The notes below the pieces were generated by a model. The model made no database searches, was not told where the DNA came from, and saw only the letters and a program-made list of their open reading frames with translations. The position numbers and the translations under genes are program-made. Shown here piece after piece: positions 20,474 through 32,600 of a stretch of DNA of 64,000 nucleotides (position 1 is the stretch's first letter; each line of letters opens with the position of its first letter). Location: contig JAUEDM010000001.1 of assembly GCA_033439685.1 (NCBI GenBank), positions 6,696,001 to 6,760,000 on the forward strand. The letters run 5' to 3'. The DNA comes from Apodospora peruviana (lineage: Eukaryota > Ascomycota > Sordariomycetes > Sordariales > Lasiosphaeriaceae).

Positions 20474-23400
20474 TGGTCGGCTGTAGTATGTTTGTTTGGA
20501 GGGTTCGAGGATCGTTGGTTTTCTTTTCTGCTCGACGAGGTCATTGTCCTTGCCATCAATGACTGACTGATGGTAATGAGAGTATTTCGGTTTGGCATCA
20601 AGGTTGGAGTAGTGGGCGTTTACGGGAATTCATTGTAAACATGCAGTACCTGGATGGTCCCGGATATAGACATTATTGTAAGATCCGATAGACATAGCGT
20701 CGGATGAAAAGATCAGGCCTCTCCCAACAAACCTAGACACGCCACTATTTCGGTACTTCGCTTTCGTGGAAAATAAGCAGCTTGAGGAGTAAAACATGGT
20801 ATAATTACCAGCATCCGAGGCCAAAGTTGAAAGTCAGTCGATGGATAGTTAGACCTTTGAGTCAATGATAACGAGTGCCAACCTCTCTTGGGCTCACAAA
20901 TCAGTAATTTGAAAGCTCCGGATAACTTTATATGGACATAGAACGTTGATGACTCAATTTGAAACTGCTGTAAGCTTCAATTTCTCTCATGCGCAGCAGA
21001 TAGTATTGAACATGATAGCTCCAAGTCTTCGAGTCCTCCAATGACAAATACTTCATACCCGACTTGGTGTCCTAACAGGCCTGTCAACCTACCTAGGTAT
21101 CTTGAGACTCACCAGACTAATGAACGTCTTTATTTCAATGTTGATTCGCGAAGAATGGGATGCTCCATGCGCTCCTCCATGCCGACAGCCTGGTAGCTGC
21201 CTAGTAGTGAACGTGTCAGTGGCGATTTAATTTCAAATCAAACATCATATCCGTCTATTTGCACAACATTATCACTGCCTCTCAGCTGCCGATAAAATAT
21301 GGCAACTAGAAGAGACTTGCCTTACTTGCCATCAAGCTCACTATACCCAATCCGACTCCTACTGCAGCACTAATGATGTCACCAAGGCTCCCTTTTCTCG
21401 GTCAGTTCCTGCGTCCCCCTTATATCAGGCGTCTTCTAATGTTTTGCGGGATTTTGCTTACCCTTTCTTTGCGTTTCCACACAGCGGGGGCTTGAAGAGG
21501 ACAGACACAAATGTGCATGTTTTTCCCCCCTCTCACATGTGCGTCTGTTAGACGTTGGTTGATAGACCCGTCAATGTTTATCGACCTTGCTCGGCGGCGT
21601 GGCTCGGCAGGCCGAGCGGGCACAGAGCTAATGTGCGGATAGACCTCTCGTTTCGAAAACGGAAATAATTAAGCCCTGGAGCCCACTTGGAATGTAAGTA
21701 GCGCCAGCCTACACCCCTTGTCCAACGATCTTGGTTACTCCGACACACGTGGCCCATCGCGGATTTTATCGTAGTGAAACCGGATCCGGCTGATACAAGA
21801 TCCACCAATTTGTGGATGATGGCCTGTTGCTCGTCGTTGATATCTGGTCTAGGACCCAGGGCCCTCACGACAGCATCAGCCTGTCAATGCCAAACCGGTA
21901 TCCGTATTGTCTTGGGCAAAGTGGGCTCTTTTGCTTGGGAGGCTGGGATGAGGAAGGATTGATTGTCGTCAAAGTATACACCGCCTATGTTGTTGTGGTT
22001 CGGAAAAAAGTTCGGAAAGAGGCAAGCACTTCGGCTCTTCTGCCAGCGATGAAGACATATTATGCGACTATGCTCAGGTGGCCAGGGTCCGCTGCCGGCG
22101 ATCCGCAAGTTCCTCTGCCGAGGTTTGAAACGGCCGTTAACCATGGAAGCCATACCTGATGTGGTCGCAGGGTAGCAATTGTATGTGCAGTGTATCTTGC
22201 AAGCAAGTGCTCAGTTCTGAACAGTGGTAGAATCCTTGTTGAGGAACGGTCGGTTGAGGCGCCGTGGTGATCACCCGCAAGTGCCTAAGCTTCCGTGCAG
22301 AGGGAGGAAAAAATCAAGGATTCCGGGTCTGTACCCTTAAACGCCACGTCCAGCTCGAAACATGATGTGAAAATGGCTAGCAGTTGCGGGGTGTGTGTCT
22401 TGGTGCTGGCGTTGACTCGCTCGGATCGAGCCAGAGTCTGACTGGTCACTGGTCAGAGCATGACTCCGGTGACGAGAATCCCGTTGGCGAGCAAAATTTA
22501 CAACTGAAGTACATTGTCAGTCCGCGGGCTATATGACGATGAATCCAGTTATTTTCGTGAGACATGAAGAGGGTGTGTCCTAGAACCTTAGAGCTGCCTC
22601 TTTGGCTCTAGCTAGATGCTAGAAATTGCCCCTTTGGGGATTGGCGTCGTGTGATATCAGCCCAATAAGCCAGAGGCAGCTCTGTGCACGCACTTGGACG
22701 AAATCGGACACGCCTGCGTCAAGGAGGGGATTGGGATCTCAGTGATCTGGACCTCGAGTTGATGCGATTGGACCCGTGAAAGCCCGCGAACAGGTGAAAC
22801 GAAAAGTATCAGACAATGGTCAGTCCATGAGGCATTTGCGCGAACAAATGAGGGGATCGTCAATCGGACGTTGAAAAAGGAGACTGCAAGTTTGGTGGAC
22901 GGTGAAGTGAAAGACGGGAGCGGGCTCGGATCTCGGCAGCGCGGCCTATCTCCGCCTTGTGATTGGTTAGTCCCTCCGGACCATTACTGGCCAGTGTAAT
23001 CCGTACACCCGACCGGCGGCCGACGTCAAGCTTCGCAGTTTGCTCCGTCCCGTGCCTCTGTTTTGCTTAGGACAGCCGAAATCGGCGGGTTCAGCTGAAA
23101 GCTCGGATGCTATTTTCGAGTGCGCCGAGCTCTCAGGTGAGGTTCAAGGGAATAAACTGAGCAGCGGCAGGGCAGTGCCGGGGCGAAAAGGGCACAGCAA
23201 GGTAATCGTGATCCATCGCCGGGGCATCGCCGGTTGGGTGGGGTGCCACATCCTGGCAACATCCGGCCTCTCTGTGCTCTTTCCCTTTCGGTCGGCCTGC
23301 AGGCATCCCCGACTGAAGCCGATCCACTGCGCAACAAATGCAAACTCAAAGTTTTGCCTCTCATCTTGCGAGGGCAGGGACTTCGCATCTGTTTGTGATG

Positions 23401-24067
23401 CCTGTGATTCATGTTCATGCCTTCCGTTTTGCAATCGCAATCGTGGGGGATCCATCAGGCACCGTCCGGACCGTCCCTTTTGTCCTTGACTCCTTGGAAT
23501 TGGCTTTTCTGAGGCAGCTGCACCTCGAGCAACTCTGCAGGTTCGAGCCCTCAACTTCTGTCATTTTCAGACGAAGTCGGCTCCCAGAGAAAGACCATCA
23601 GTCTGGGCGCGCAAAAGGCAAGGGTATGAACAGATGATGCTTGATGCTCGAGCGCTCGCATATGGGAAGAAGCACCCTTTCCCGGAGACCAGGTCACATT
23701 CCACCTGTCGATGCTGCAGCCCCAGGGCAAGTATGAGCCATTAGCAATTACATTGAAAACGGTGCAGAATGGAAACGGCCTGAGCGCCTCATCTCGATTC
23801 TGAGGAAGTACAAGAATAATGATCTTGCAGTGCGAGGCACGGCCCGAGATGTGAAAGTGTGAACTGCCTGCGCTTTTCAGGTCTCTTTCTCACTTTGAAA
23901 GTATCGCACCTAGGTATCCGTAGGTAGGTAGCTTCGACTTGGAGCCAAGCTCGCCCACAGCAGCTCGAAGCAGTCCATGTTTCGGTGAGCTCAAGGGATA
24001 TCAAAGGTACCCTGTACCCCATAATCCACACCTGGTCGCCGATCTACGGCGACACTGCTACCTTGAG

Positions 24068-24092
24068 TACCTAAGGTAGGTAAGGTACCTTC
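24068..24092. repeat. Clustered ACCTAAGGT/AGGTAGGT palindromes
   Basis: The stretch reads GTACCTAAGGTAGGT and then AAGGTACCTT, so two overlapping palindromic units sit side by side. This is the densest copy of the motif family in the window. Confidence 0.6.
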
Positions 24093-27000
24093 CAGGACAC
24101 GCCTGCCACTGCAACGATGCCTCGACGATTGACGCTCTCGAAACATCAGATTAGGTCTCACTGACACGTAAAGCGCAGAGAAACAAGGAAACCCACCTGC
24201 CCGTCCCCAGTCACGTCACGGTTCATTCAGGTGGCCAGCCCCATGTCCAATGGGAGAACTCCAATGGGAGAACAGAGACACCAAAGGGGCACCGTTAACA
24301 CTCTGGCCTTTTAGCGTCAGTGGAGGTTACATCCGGCCCGCACATCGTCGACAAAAAACGTGTCGATGTCAGGGGCGGTGAAGCTCGAGTGGCTTGGTCC
24401 TGGCGGCACTCCATTTAATGCGCTGTTATGTGCAGTGTGACGTCTCGCGCTGCGGCTCTTTCCCGTAGGGCAGCCTGCACGACTTGCAGCGCGCTGCCTC
24501 ACCTCCACCAAAGATTGGCGACTGACGACTGACGGGCTGCCATTCACGAGAGATATCTTGGCATGCAAACAAAGACGGCACCTCAAGTGGTCGAGACTTG
24601 CTTCCAGACCCATTGGCTGCTGCCCTCAACCTCTCCGTCCGAACGCCTACACGTGGACATCAGTACGGAAGCCCCCAGATCTCTTCCGCGCCGTGGGGCA
24701 CTTAGCTAGCTGTCCCTGGGCTAAATTGAAAGACACCACGGTCCACGTACGATGGCGCAATCTGATAGATGGATCGAGGCGGCCCAAAAGCTAGTTTCGA
24801 CGGCTCGGCTAGACTTGACTAGTCATTCGTCATCTCCACCACATCCACCTCGTCGCCGTTTGAGGTTCGTCATATCAAAAGCCCCTCCAGGAAGTCATGA
24901 TACCAGGGACCGAGGTGGCCGTTTACCCGTCAATTCATCGTGCAGAGTGACCACGCCCGATCTTGGGCTCATGGCGGGTAACCACAGCAGAGATGCAGGA
25001 ATGCTTTAACCATGGAACAGGGTCTGGAAGGACGCTTGGCTGCAGCATACGGAATAGACGGAACTACCTCAACATCGGCCTGAGAAGCCGAGCGCAAAAA
25101 GGTGCCTGTCAGGAATCGAGGGTCCTTTGGAACCAAGTTAGCGGTTCTATCGCCCACTCAGTAATGAATGGGTGATGGGGGGATACGTGGGGTTTATACA
25201 CTACCTCCAACCTCCAGTGTCAGTGGAGGTCGCTTCTCCTTTTTGGGCACTCCGGATCGGCCTCGACGGGACGGGTTGAAACATCGCTTCTCAACATGCG
25301 GAGCTTGCACATGTTTCCAGATGGTTGATCCACGATCCAGCGGCGCCGGGTGGGCATCACCAATCGACCGAGGTTGCCATAGCTGTTTTGTGGCTCAACT
25401 CCAAGCTCGCTGCTCGAGACCGTGAGCTTCATAGAGACGTCGAACATCGTCCAATGTTTTCTGCTGGGAATTGCAATTTTCCACGTTCTGGCTTTGTCTT
25501 CGAAGGATTGCGCTCGAACTGGAGCGCTGCCTCGCGTCACTTAAAGTTCCGGACCTGAAAATCTGGAGAGATCAACCGGTGACCGTACCGATACTCAATT
25601 TGAGCATTGTCACCCTGTGTCTATCCGGGGTTCAAACACCGGATTGGGAACAAATCTGGCCTCGTGAAGCTCGAAACAGCTTCACCTTTCGGCCCAAAGA
25701 GGAATTCGAGCTGGCGCGCCAGCAAGTTTCCCGAACTCCTCCGCATGTATGGCTGCATGGATGTGGGAGCCGCTCGAAAACACCAGTGTGGGTGGGTGCT
25801 TCAGTGCTTTGACCGCGCCCTCAGCGCATTTGAATGGAAACGCCCTAGCTCTGAGAGCGCAAGCCCCCGAGCTCCGTGCGACAGGCCACCGTAAAACAAC
25901 ACAAGGGAAGATCATTCCCCAGCGGCCATCCGTTATCCTGTACTCTGTACGATATACACATATCAGAGCTCCATTAACGTGGGGGTCGACGATGAAAGCG
26001 GAGTCCTAAACTGTTTCTCACCGTCTGTATGCCTCCGTCCCAATATCACGCGGCACCTCTCCTCCGGGGCACACTGGACCCAGATGGTGGGACACAAACC
26101 GGGCACTTTTGTTCCTCTTCCTATCGGAAACGGCATTGCATTTCGGTTGTGCTACTCGGGTCGTTTTCCTCTGTTGACGGTCGTGCGCAGCCCTGGATCT
26201 CAGCTTCGGCTCTGGGTAACGGTCCCCTCCCACTTGGCAACAAATCACAAAATCTCTTCCGCTGGCAAGTGTAATAAGATCTATCGGTGCATATATTTGG
26301 TCGCTGCGTTGGAGTGCACCTCCGCCGAGTGAGGCGCCCTCCCAATTTTCTGGCATACTGTGTCAGAGTTGCGGTGACAAGATTGGAACCCTGCATGGCT
26401 GCTCGAGGCAAGCAAGACTTTATTCATGCAGCGCTTCACAATCGATGGTTTACAATTCTGATATAACCTCCCTTTTGGCCATACACATATTCTTCAAATT
26501 GCTGGTCCCACACAGACTTGCATCTGCTCATCTGACACATAGTTGAAATGATTTTCCATAATGCTCGAGGGCTATTAATTCGCTTTCGGCCACCTCCATC
26601 GAGAACCAAGGACTCGCAAACCACGCGAGGCCCACTCGAAAGCCCGTGTCCTCGAGAGCTCGAGAGCCTCGAGATGTCCGAGTGCCGTTTTGATGCGGCA
26701 AGAGACAGCAAGTACCGGACCGTTACTTTGACGGCGGGTGGACACATGCGTCCGAGCTCATATCCTATGATACCCGTTGGTCGTTCACGTTGATGGATAG
26801 AGTCAGTGCGTGGACTGGGCTGCTTGACTGGCTTCCAGACGGGAGCTGGTGTCATGTCATTCGTCGATCCGCGGGCTTTTTCGTCCTACTGCTCTCAATC
26901 CCCTGATCTGATTATAGTCGCTTGTCATCGCTTTTGAGTGGCCCATCTCTTATACCCACAGATCTCTGGCCATTTGATCTTACATTCGGTTGTCAACGCC

Positions 27001-28977
27001 TGCGCACGCGCCCCTTGGGACCTCTGTGTCCTCGCCGGAAGCTGTCTCGACGAGAAGCAAACGGAACGAATGGGATCGAAGATATTCCGGTCATGAAAGC
27101 TCGGCTTTGGCGTGATGGGCGGTCTCGTGGATCACTCTCTAACTTCTAGGCGATGGCCCTGGTTAGTGTCTCCTACACTCCTTTTCGAGTGTCCGTCCAT
27201 CGCCGTCGACCCCTCGCTCCACCCCCCACCTCGGCTAGCGCATGTGTCTGCCCCTGCTCTAGCACACTCCTCCCCAGCAGGACGACCAGGACCAGGCGGC
27301 GGCGGGGTTGCAGCGTTTCTCGCGAATGCAAGGGCTTCAGGGAGCTCTGTCCATCCAAGGCCGGATTTACCTCGCAGCATGCACACGTTTTCTTCGAGGT
27401 GTGGTGGCTTTTGAATTTAAAACGGCTTTCGACTGGCAAATTGAATCAATCAGATCCCCCGATCCTTTGACGCCACCACCAGCCTGTGGACGAGGGGTGC
27501 CATCAAGGTTCCCAGCACCTCTCGGTACATACCACTCACCAAGGGCCAAGTAAGGTCAGTTTCCATCTATTTTGCTCCAGAGCTCGCACGGCCATCCATC
27601 GCCAAAGCTGCCAGCGTAAGCAGCCCACGCAGTAGGTATTGCGTTGGAACCACGTTTTCTCGCCTCTAGCAAAGTTATTCCGTATACGTAACGGCCGAAG
27701 TTAAGTATGAGCTTACGTACCTAAGGTACCTCTTGGCAAGGACCTGAGCAAAGGGATTCGTACAGCACATACGTTATCTTCAGACTACAGCCTTGCCCTC
27801 GTCGGTGCCGTTTTCCTTTCCCGTTGCCCCAACGTGACAGGCCGTTTCTGTTGCGTCCCAGGTTCAAGGCCGTTCGTTGTGCGTGCCCTGAGGTTTTCCA
27901 CTAATACAGTATTTACCACACTGACCATCAGAGAACAGACGTTAATAAATTTCGTATTTTAATATCTGCAAACTTTTTGGGTCTCTTTGTACCTTTTTTT
28001 ACTGCTTGGCTGGCATCTACCCCGTCTGGCCCTGGTCCCGTCTTGACCTTCCCATCCCGTCGTCACGGCCTCTGCTCTCGGACCAGAACATGGAACAGGG
28101 CTCCTCCCCCTTTTTATTTTTTTCCCGTTTTCTGACATTCCCATGTGCCCTTTTCCTTGTCCCACGCGTGTCCCCGTGATGGAATGCAGCCGCCGCGACA
28201 AATTATCAAGTCTTTGCAAAATAATATTTTCCTTTTTATTCTTTTCCCCGGGCTATTCCCTCACATAATCCCGATTTTCCCGTTTCTTGGTTTTCGTGCT
28301 CCCCTCTCATGGGCATTGTTGTTTTGTTCACCGCATCATGTTGCACACATACAGTACTTCCGATGTACATGCTCCTTGTCCTCCAGTCTCTTAAAGCACA
28401 CACGTCACTCGCCTCCTTCCTAAAGATGACGGTCGCTGATGGGGCTGCTTCCAGCGCCTAAATTGCCCGCCCGACACCCTCCATTCCACCACAACATATA
28501 CATGGACAAAACCGACAACAGCCCACTCCACAACTCACACTCACATATTCGCTTCCATTTGGTCAGAGTCCAGAGATACCCTTTGCTTTACATATTGTTT
28601 CTCTGCCTAGGTAGCCCTGCCGCCAACAACTCTGGGGAGGCAGACGGACAGGAAACGGGCAAAGTTCGGCTGTCTGGGTACGACACACACATCTAGAAAG
28701 ACGGAGGACTCGTCCTTATTGTTCCCACATTCACACAACCACGAACGGACAGGGCGACCTTGAAGGGGAAACACGCCAGCCAGCCATAAATAAAACTAAT
28801 TGCTGGGGTCCTTTAAAACAACAAAACACCCACTAAGCAAGTTCATTATTCCTGCCCTCGTCTCGACTATTTCCACCCAACACAAACGCCGAAGTGGGCC
28901 ATAGTTGTTGTCATATAGACACTCCTGATATACCCCCATTTTCTATTTGCTTTGTTCGCCGCGTACGGCGTCTGCTG

Positions 28978-28989
28978 TTTATATATAAG
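28978..28989 (+). promoter_or_regulatory. TATA box of the small-protein gene
   Basis: TTTATATATAAG is a strong TATA match about 530 bases before the ATG at 29518 and just before a long pyrimidine-rich stretch, so a leader of roughly 500 bases is likely. The actual start site is inferred. Confidence 0.4.
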
Positions 28990-29517
28990 TCGGTGGCCGG
29001 ACAGTATCAGGACATCATCTATCTGTCAAAAAGAAAACAAAAAAAAACACCACATCTGTTTTCCCTACACGCAAGAATTACATCTCCAAGCACACACCTT
29101 CCCTGCAGACCTTTGAGAGATTTGCTCCTGTATCCCATCTTATCCTTCTCCAACCTGTCAAGAAGGAAAAGAGCCTCGCATCATCTGCCGCCGTTGCATC
29201 CCGAGAGGGTCACTTCCAGATCAGCCCACCCAGCAAAGCAGCCGCCGCCGCGTTTCCAACTTCATATATCACACATCATCTGTAGGTACCGATTTTTACC
29301 CCCTCGCCTTGCCACTTGTCTTTGATCCTTCCGCCGACAATGTGTGGATATCCTGGTTTCTTCTTCTCATCTACGTTTTTCTCTTCACTTTGATCTGCCT
29401 GTTCTCCCGCCTTGTCTTCTCATAAAGCTAACTTAAACTTTCCTGTCTCAAGACTTTTACTTAACCGTACTTAACTGTTGCTGTACGGGCTGGAAAGCAG
29501 CCAATTCCGCCGTCAGC

Positions 29518-29682
29518 ATGTGCGACTTCACCAAGAACTACTACATCTACACGTCGTGCGTCGACCCAGGCGTGCACTTCTTCGGCACCTCGGTCGATGG
29601 TAGCCGCAAACGCTCCTGCGGCAAGGGGCCTCATGAACGCTACATCGTAATGGCTGGCCAATGTCCTCTGTGCTATGGCTGA
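29518..29682 (+). CDS. 54-residue conserved-type fungal Cys protein
   Basis: A short frame encodes a 54-residue protein beginning MCDFTKNYYIYTSC, with a central DPGVHFFGTSVDGSR and ending PHERYIVMAGQCPLCYG before TGA. It is below the size normally called. The pattern (N-terminal MC-x-F-TKN-[YF], Cys14, DPG.HFF.TSVDG, a Cys before KGPHERYIV, C-terminal CPLC) is one I recognise from small uncharacterised proteins spread through Pezizomycotina. The function is unknown. Five cysteines, two of them in a C-terminal CPLC pair, suggest metal or disulfide chemistry. No signal peptide is present, so the product should be cytosolic or nuclear. It stands alone in a 15-kb gene-poor region behind a TATA box and long CT-rich leader, which argues for a deliberately regulated transcript. 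Confidence 0.72.
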   Translation: MCDFTKNYYIYTSCVDPGVHFFGTSVDGSRKRSCGKGPHERYIVMAGQCPLCYG

Positions 29683-32600
29683 TATATCTCTCTTGTCTGG
29701 TATCAGAGCAAGACAGAGAGAGAGAAGATCGATGATGTGCTGCTGCGCAAGCAACCTGGGTGGCCCCTTGCCCCGTTTCCGTTTACGCTTGCCCCTGGCT
29801 TGCTTGCTATTCTGTCCCTTTTCCACCACGAAAACCACCCCCTTTCTTGGATTTACTGTCACTATCGAGCTGGCCGGATTTATCATCACCATAAACCACG
29901 AGAGACACGAACGTCATAAAATGACAGACACATTTTCCAAATCGATCGATCACGCAAGGATAACGGCAACGACCCTTTCTCAACTGGGCAAATCGAGTAC
30001 ACCAGCACATCGGCGTTCTACTCCTTCTCCGGTTTCCCTCGCACGCTTCACAAGACAAAACTAAATACTGCATACGGATCTTTCTCCCTTTTTGGACGGA
30101 ACCATACATTCAACAAGGCGTTTCTTTTAGGATCGGAAGGCAACACATGAACGTCAACGAAATCTCTGTCATTATCTGATGGGCTCATTTTCTCTCTCTT
30201 TTGGCGAGACAGGTACTACATAAACGGTACAAGGAACAAGCCCGTCAGTGTTTCCTTTGCAGCAAACAGTTCTGCAATGTGTGATGCGGGTAACGATGAT
30301 CGATCAGGGGTGGTAAAGCAAGGAGAAGGAAGAAGAAAACGGCAGACACAAAAAAGGGGGAGCGAGGGTTCGGTCCGCAAAGCGGGGGGCTGGTTGGTTC
30401 CCGATCATGATATCAATGATGATGGATGGGGGCGAAAGCAGACACTACAGAAAAAGCGAAACGGTGAAACTTGAATAACATCCATCTCATGCCGGGGATG
30501 GGACCCCCAATTTCATGGCAAGTCTGCAAGGCGGAAGCTCGGAATATGTGGTGCAGAACAGCCTTGGAAGGCGGACAGTTTACTTGTAAACTACCTACCT
30601 ACTTTTCGGGTGTGTGCTACCAGTCAATGGGATCAGTCAGACATCCATCCCTTCTCACTAAAGGGTGGGTGGGTGGATGGGAGTGAGCTGTGGGCCACTG
30701 GCTGGGTCGGAATTTGGAGTATGTGTTCCACGAAAGACTTCTCTTTAGTTAGAAAAACGTGTTCTCTTATTACCTCACCCCCTCATCTTGCGTTGTTCGC
30801 CCCATAGTGTTCCATGAAGCCAGCAGCTGGTGGCGCCTTTGATAAAGGTCCAAAGGTCCTATCCCTTTCCGCCCATGAGAGGGAGAGGTGCTATGGCAGA
30901 ATGTAAAAGAGACGCAGCTAATCCTGCATGGAAGGACCACACGAAGGGACTCGATCAGGTTCTTTTGTTCTCTTGCGTCCGAGGCATCCGCTAAGCGGCG
31001 AAGGTCATGACGTGGTGAAGGTAGTGGTGGTGGGAGCAACATAGCACAAGTCCTAGGCAGGCAGGCAGCTGGTTGAGTGGGGACTCGCACAGTCGAAGCT
31101 GCAGAGGTCTCCTGTAGTGCGTCGGACGAGCTGAAATCATAAACGGACAGGGCAAGGAGCGTACTCGTTCAGCCAGAGCGACAGGATAACAAGACAGACA
31201 CTATGTCGGTCCTGCAGTCATGCCCCTTATTGCATGCGTTATGGCTGCGAGCCATAATGTGGGCACGAGGGAAGATTCGCTGGCATAGCACCTCATGACC
31301 ATCAGGCAGCCCACGGGCTAGAAGCGAAGCACTGCCGTCGTTGGATGTGGCCTCTATACCCATGTGAGCCAGACCTGCAGCAGTAGTAGCCTCTGCTACT
31401 CTGTCCTTTGGTCAAAGATGGCCGATTCCTCAGAGCCTGGTTGATGTCTGTCTGTTTGACGCCAATATCGGAGCAAATTCTGCCTGTTGTTTTGTGCGTG
31501 GTCAGCAGTCCCATCCACAATGTCCACTCTTCCGGGCACCGACAACACATGTCCTCTCCCCACTCCGTGATTATGGGACGACAATATGAACGACCAAGAT
31601 AGAAAACAAGCTGGTCCGTTTACCACAGAGCAACAACCACAGTCAGAGGTGGCGTGGTTCAGCGGCGATCGTGGGATGATAAGACGGACGACTAGTAGGT
31701 AGGCAGAAAGGGGGTCAAGTCACTCCGCATGGAGGCCGACGAGCGACAAGTTCAAGAGAGGGAGGAGGGTAAGAAACGAGGGGCCGGCTGGGGTCCAGCA
31801 ACGGAGTGACACCATGATGAGTTGGCAACGCGCTATCTCTCTCCCCCACGGTGCGCCGTCGTCCTCGAGAAAGCGGGCGCACCTCATGGAAGGCCAGACA
31901 ACGCGACCCGGTGGGTGTATAACATGTCAAGATATAGCCTGCTTCCCGAGCGCCCATGTTCCCCTCACGGCCGCCTCTTGACATAGTACGTATCCGTACG
32001 GGATTCCTCTTCCCCTCCTCTAGACGGACCAAGAGTCATAGGAAGAGGGTGTTAAGGATGCCGAGATGGCCTCGGGGAATCTTGGCCGGCTGCCTCTTCC
32101 GACCCAAACCAGATCGGACAGGCAGAGACGAATCTGAGTCAGCTGAACTGCAACAATGTCCTTCAGGAACATGCTAGATGGTCACCGAGGACGACTGCAA
32201 AGGGAGAAAAAGCTCTGATTCGCGGATCCGTATGTCGTCAGGTGCATGAGTGCCATCTGTAAATCATTGCGCGGAAGTGAGGAGAGCAGACGCGGAGACC
32301 CATCGACATGCCGTATTTGGTGGGATAGATGGGACAGAACGACGATCCCCGCCTACCAAACATAATTGGGCCATCCGGGTTGCAACGGATTTCTAGATAA
32401 TGGCCGGGATGGGTGTAGACAACAGGGTATGGATCATGACCGGCACCTCTTGGGAGCTGGATCCCAAGCCCAAGCTAAGGCCTGGGGTATAGGTGGACGG
32501 CGAATACCTTCACATGGTATGCCAAAGGGTGTTGGAGATCCAACGGACGAGTACTAAAGATATGGTGGCGGGTAACTGCAGGCAAAAAGTCCCCAGCACG

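Larger units (their letters stand above)
20474..29517. other. 9-kb gene-poor interval
   Basis: Open frames up to about 150 codons occur on both strands without domains, start context or splice logic. Features seen are several CCTAGG/CCTWAGG palindromes (21090-21099, 23907-23932, 24068-24092, 27714-27734, 28603-28616), XhoI-like CTCGAG clusters near 26652-26675, and from about 28000 on a strongly pyrimidine-rich plus strand that leads into the small protein at 29518. No transposon protein is recognisable. Confidence 0.45.

Noticed and set aside
23535..23560. GGTTCGAGCC resembling a tRNA T-loop
   Set aside because: Flanking bases do not form a T-stem, and no A-box or acceptor stem is found upstream.
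25623..25644. ATCCGG...CCGGAT hairpin with a GGTTCAAA loop
   Set aside because: A six-pair hairpin with no cloverleaf context; not a tRNA and likely chance.
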